Assembly: GCF_037042905.1 (NCBI RefSeq)
Contig: NC_087257.1
Location: 15,350,001-15,414,000 of the forward strand
Direction of reading: 5' to 3'
Length of the DNA stretch: 64,000 bases
DNA from: Lytechinus pictus
Lineage: Eukaryota > Echinodermata > Echinoidea > Temnopleuroida > Toxopneustidae
Shown here one piece after another: positions 60,932 to 64,000 of the stretch; the first letter of the stretch is position 1; every line of letters begins with the position of its first letter. Made by a program: the position numbers and the translations under genes. Under the pieces are notes generated by a model. It was given only the letters and a program-made list of their open reading frames with translations, had not been told where the DNA came from and searched no databases.

Positions 60932-61090
60932 GGGGAGCGTTCCATGGAAGGACTTGTCGGATGTACTATCTGACAAGTCCCATTTTATCCGACAGTTACC
61001 ATAGTAACAGTGCTTCTCAGCCAATCAAAATCATGAAAAGTTGTCAGATCCGACAACTTGTCGGACAAAAATGTTGATGAAATACTCCCC
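60932..61090 (-). mobile_element. Hairpin MITE, GACTTGTCGGA family
   Basis: GGGGAGCGTTCCATGGAAGG and the complement of GATGAAATACTCCCC are the termini. Inside are GGACTTGTCGGAT...ATCTGACAAGTCC and CAGATCCGACAACTTGTCGG stem-loops, with a GTTACCATAGTAACAG palindrome between. 159 bp, no ORF. Confidence 0.65.
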
Positions 61091-61561
61091 AGAAGCCCTT
61101 ACAGTGCTCAAACCTGACTAATCGTTGGGTTGAGAAAGTTCTTCTAATTTGCTTTAACACTGCCAAAATACCTGCAACCTCAGAATATCTCTGCAAAATC
61201 TTTTGTGATTTGGGCATTACCTACCATCTAGCGGGTATTTTCTTTTGGGGTGTTATTTTGCTCTCACAAAGACAAAAATACCTGGTATTTTCTGATTGGG
61301 GCAGATCATGGCAATTTCCTGATTGGAGAATACCTGGACCTCACAAACTTTGGGGTGGTCTGAACACGCCTGGCATTTACAGGCATAGAGACGTACAAAG
61401 TATAAATCAATTTTAAAGATCAAAGTTTTTGTTCCATTAATAACAACAAAAAAAAAAATCCCACAGAATCTCACCCCAAAGTGAAAACTATATTGTTTTA
61501 TGTATAATTTACTTGCAGAATGAAAGGAGTATTGTTCATTGCTGATCACACTAACTGTCAT

Positions 61562-61746
61562 CAGGGGTGTAAGTGGTCACAAATAAAAAGATCTGAAAAA
61601 GCTGAAACTTGTAAAAAAAGTCTGAAATAGAAAGAGCTCCCATACTTTTTGTACAGAGGAAAGCCAAAAATAAGCTAAAATTAAGCTGAAAATCAAAACG
61701 AAAAAAAATCTGAAATCAGATAAAAATCTTAACTCTCACACCCCTG
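61562..61746 (-). mobile_element. CAGGGGTGT MITE with 6-bp target duplication, copy 2
   Basis: It is similar to 22131-22304 over its whole length but inverted. TIRs CAGGGGTGTAAG and CTCACACCCCTG. TGTCAT at 61556-61561 and 61747-61752 is a perfect 6-bp direct repeat. Confidence 0.85.
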
Positions 61747-62365
61747 TGTCATATCAACAAAATACAAATGTCGAGATTTATGCAGAAAATCATTGGAAAT
61801 ATCCTTTCTTCATATAGGACCCAATGTGTTGCATCCCCCCCCCCCCCCCCCCGAGATGTAGCCCCAAAAACTTCATGGAGTATCAGACAACTACCGCAGC
61901 TTTACCAGGAAATTCAATGTCACCTCTTCCAAATTAAGTTACTGAAAAAATATGACATAATAGCATATTAATGGCATGAACCTTCCTTTAAAAAAGGAAG
62001 TCACGCAATACCTAATATGGTCTTATCTGCAGTCATAAAACATGATCAGGATATTCCTAGACTTTTAAACCAATGATGCATATGATTCAACAAATTATTT
62101 TTATGCACAGTTGCAGATTGCTATAGGTATAGATGAGTAAAGTTCATCAGCGATCACAACTGATAGCGTTTTGATACACTGTGCAATCTACTGAAGATGT
62201 TTGGACCAGTTCTGTCCTCACTCCAAATCCTCCCAAAATGGCAAAAATCTCTTTTCAGTTCTCCTTTTTCAGATCAAATTAAACTCGGCTGGAGAGAACA
62301 ATACCACAAAGTGTTCACAGTGTGTTCAAATTTTATAGTGTATATTCATAGAGACTCATGGTCTA

Positions 62366-62605
62366 GGCGCGGATCCAGGGGGGCACAGGGGGCACGTGCC
62401 CCCCTTTTGAGTTAAAATTTATAATGTAAGAATGCCATTAAAACCGAGGTTTGCCCCCTGTTTTGAAATTGAAGACCTTCTTTTCTTTTCTTTTTTGGGC
62501 TTGTCAAATTTTTTGGGTACGAAATATCCTTTGTGGTTGAAAACCCTTTTTTTTTTGCTAGTCAAAACTTTCCTCCGAAAAATTTGCCCCCCCCCTTTGA
62601 TTTCT
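62366..62605. repeat. GGCGCGGATCCAGGGGG-type dispersed repeat
   Basis: GCGCGGATCCAGGGGGGCAC and GGCACGTGCCCCCC at the left, a TTTTTGGG/ACGAAAT-containing middle and a C-run at 62587-62596. Similar pieces occur inside the element at 35497. The right terminus is not clear. Confidence 0.45.
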
Positions 62606-64000
62606 CAACACTGCACACAAAATGTGAGACGCTGTACTCTCTCTAGAAGAGAATGTCCAGACAAAGGAAATCTGATCCTTTTCATGTTTCATCACACCCT
62701 CTGCAATGTGAACAGGGTTTCGGATAGCTTGTGCTCAAAACAGGACATCATTGAGTTTAAACAGGAAAGCGGGCTGAAATTAGACAGATAAAAGAGGAGA
62801 CCAATGCCACTCCAATTTCCTTGTTGGAGGCGGTTACCTACATATATAACCCACGATGCCATGAGGTTCATAGGGAACATTTTACTTTAAAAAAACATGA
62901 GAATCAGATTTTCTTTTATCCCTTTCACAATACGGAAGAAATTAAACATGCATTTGACATATATATGACAAAGGAAAGTAAGAGATAAAGTGCCATAAAT
63001 AGCACAATTGGAGTATAAAGTGTACAACACATCTGAGTTTCAACATGTAAAAGGGCCCTTCTTCATTTTCCCCTGTATGATAATTGATTTATACAGAAAT
63101 TACAGACACAGAGACACTTCAATGAAAACGACACCAGATAAATTACTACCTGTAAGCTTCTATTTTGGTTTATCTGCATAAGACTGTGTGTTTAGGACTT
63201 CAGGATATAATGTGCTGTAATAATGTATTTTTTTCTCAAAACAATGGAATAATGCATTTTTAGTTCCTGATGATCTGCTGATGAAGTATCAAAGAGTTCT
63301 TTGGTATGAAAAAAAAAAAATTGTGAAAAAGTGTCTGAACCCCCCCCCCCCCCCCATTGAGGAAAAACAACAATGTCATACATGTATCGAAAATATGTCA
63401 CATCTCCTTGGTCATACAATGTATGCCCTCATGGGGGCAATCACCTACTGTTATCATAGTTATTGGGGGCACTTGCTCATTTGGGGCACCCACTAAAATA
63501 TATATATCAAAGACATGAATAATCAACATTCCATCACAAGGAATAGTGTTTCGGTGTGATGATGGCCTGGTGATAAGTTTCCGTGGGGCTCCTCAAAAGA
63601 GGCCATGAATTTCCATCTTTAGAACACTTGACTGGAAAGCGACCCCCTCCCCAACCCCCTCCTGTAGAGATGAGTGCCAGTCCAATTTCCTTTCAGAGGC
63701 ACTCTCATACAGTTACGCCACTAGCAATACTTAACAGTTAAGGAAGGAGCTAGAATCAGTAACCGTTAAATTTGTCAATTTGGAAATGAGGGCATATTTG
63801 GAAAATCTTTTATTTATAGCTGAAGCTTATTACCTGAAAAATTACACCCAGTAGTCATGTAATGTGAATGTTTGTTTGTGAAATTCCCTTTGAAAGACAG
63901 AATATTAGAGCCCTTTATGTAAACAACTTTTAGAAAGATCTCCCTCAAAGGACAGTGTGTTATCATTTTTGTTGTTTAACCTCTCACTGCTCCAAAGGAA

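Larger units (their letters stand above)
58515..64000. other. Upstream myosin intron, no further exon found
   Basis: The missing exon should end with a GGHINNYLLEK-like sequence. No reverse complement of it followed by a splice donor was found up to 64000, so this intron exceeds 5.4 kb. It holds the SINE, MITEs and duplication listed separately, a GA-rich stretch at 58520-58640 next to the acceptor and several poly-C/G runs (61837, 62587, 63340). Confidence 0.5.

Noticed and set aside
60512-61004. Plus-strand frames of 60-67 residues suggesting a small gene
   Set aside because: Overlapping frames without splice context or recognisable domain, in a myosin intron.

Overview
This is a gene-poor, AT-rich stretch of an animal nuclear genome: spliced genes with GT-AG introns, tRNA-derived SINEs, non-LTR retrotransposon pieces and many inverted-repeat DNA elements. 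The repeat types (fold-back elements, 'TTTCATAAAGCTGTTCGTAAG' hairpins, a 9.9 kb fold-back transposon resembling the sea urchin TU class) and the protein sequences suggest a marine invertebrate deuterostome, most likely an echinoderm and perhaps an echinoid. That assignment is inference.

Three protein-coding genes are supported. (1) A carbonyl reductase 1-like short-chain dehydrogenase lies on the + strand (coding exons 14228-21268, six exons, 291 aa, complete). (2) A FERD3L/Fer3-type bHLH transcription factor lies on the + strand (30972-33350, three exons, 320 aa, complete). (3) The 3' four fifths of a class I myosin of the MYO1D type lies on the - strand (16 exons, 58514 down to 40097, 821 aa). 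The first roughly 190 codons, with the P-loop and switch I, lie beyond the right edge. The three genes have unrelated roles (carbonyl reduction, neural or mesodermal transcription control, actin motor) and form no functional cluster.

Layout: 1-3431 holds a nearly intact CR1/Jockey-group non-LTR element on the - strand. 3432-4209 is unique sequence with GC-box-like motifs. 4219-14147 is a 9,929 bp fold-back element with 2.2-2.6 kb inverted termini that carry long tandem arrays. A perfect 9-bp direct repeat, TTTTGATTT, flanks it, and its right end lies 71 bp before the second repeat-to-ATG interval of the reductase gene, so it sits in that gene's promoter or 5' UTR. Intron 1 of the reductase holds a second element (14560-17329) with 26-bp inverted ends and an 8/9 matching 9-bp direct repeat; inside it is a 1.49 kb palindrome. 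From 21.3 to 30.9 kb there are MITEs, a degenerate GATT tract and purine tracts. From 33.4 to 40.1 kb there are more MITEs and a SINE. The introns of the myosin gene hold nested MITEs, LINE 3' ends and two SINEs, and 58515-64000 is its upstream intron.

The most notable result is the large fold-back transposon at the reductase gene. It appears to have separated the original promoter region (left of 4210) from the coding exons by about 10 kb, and it brings its own CRE-like and POU-like sites next to the start codon.
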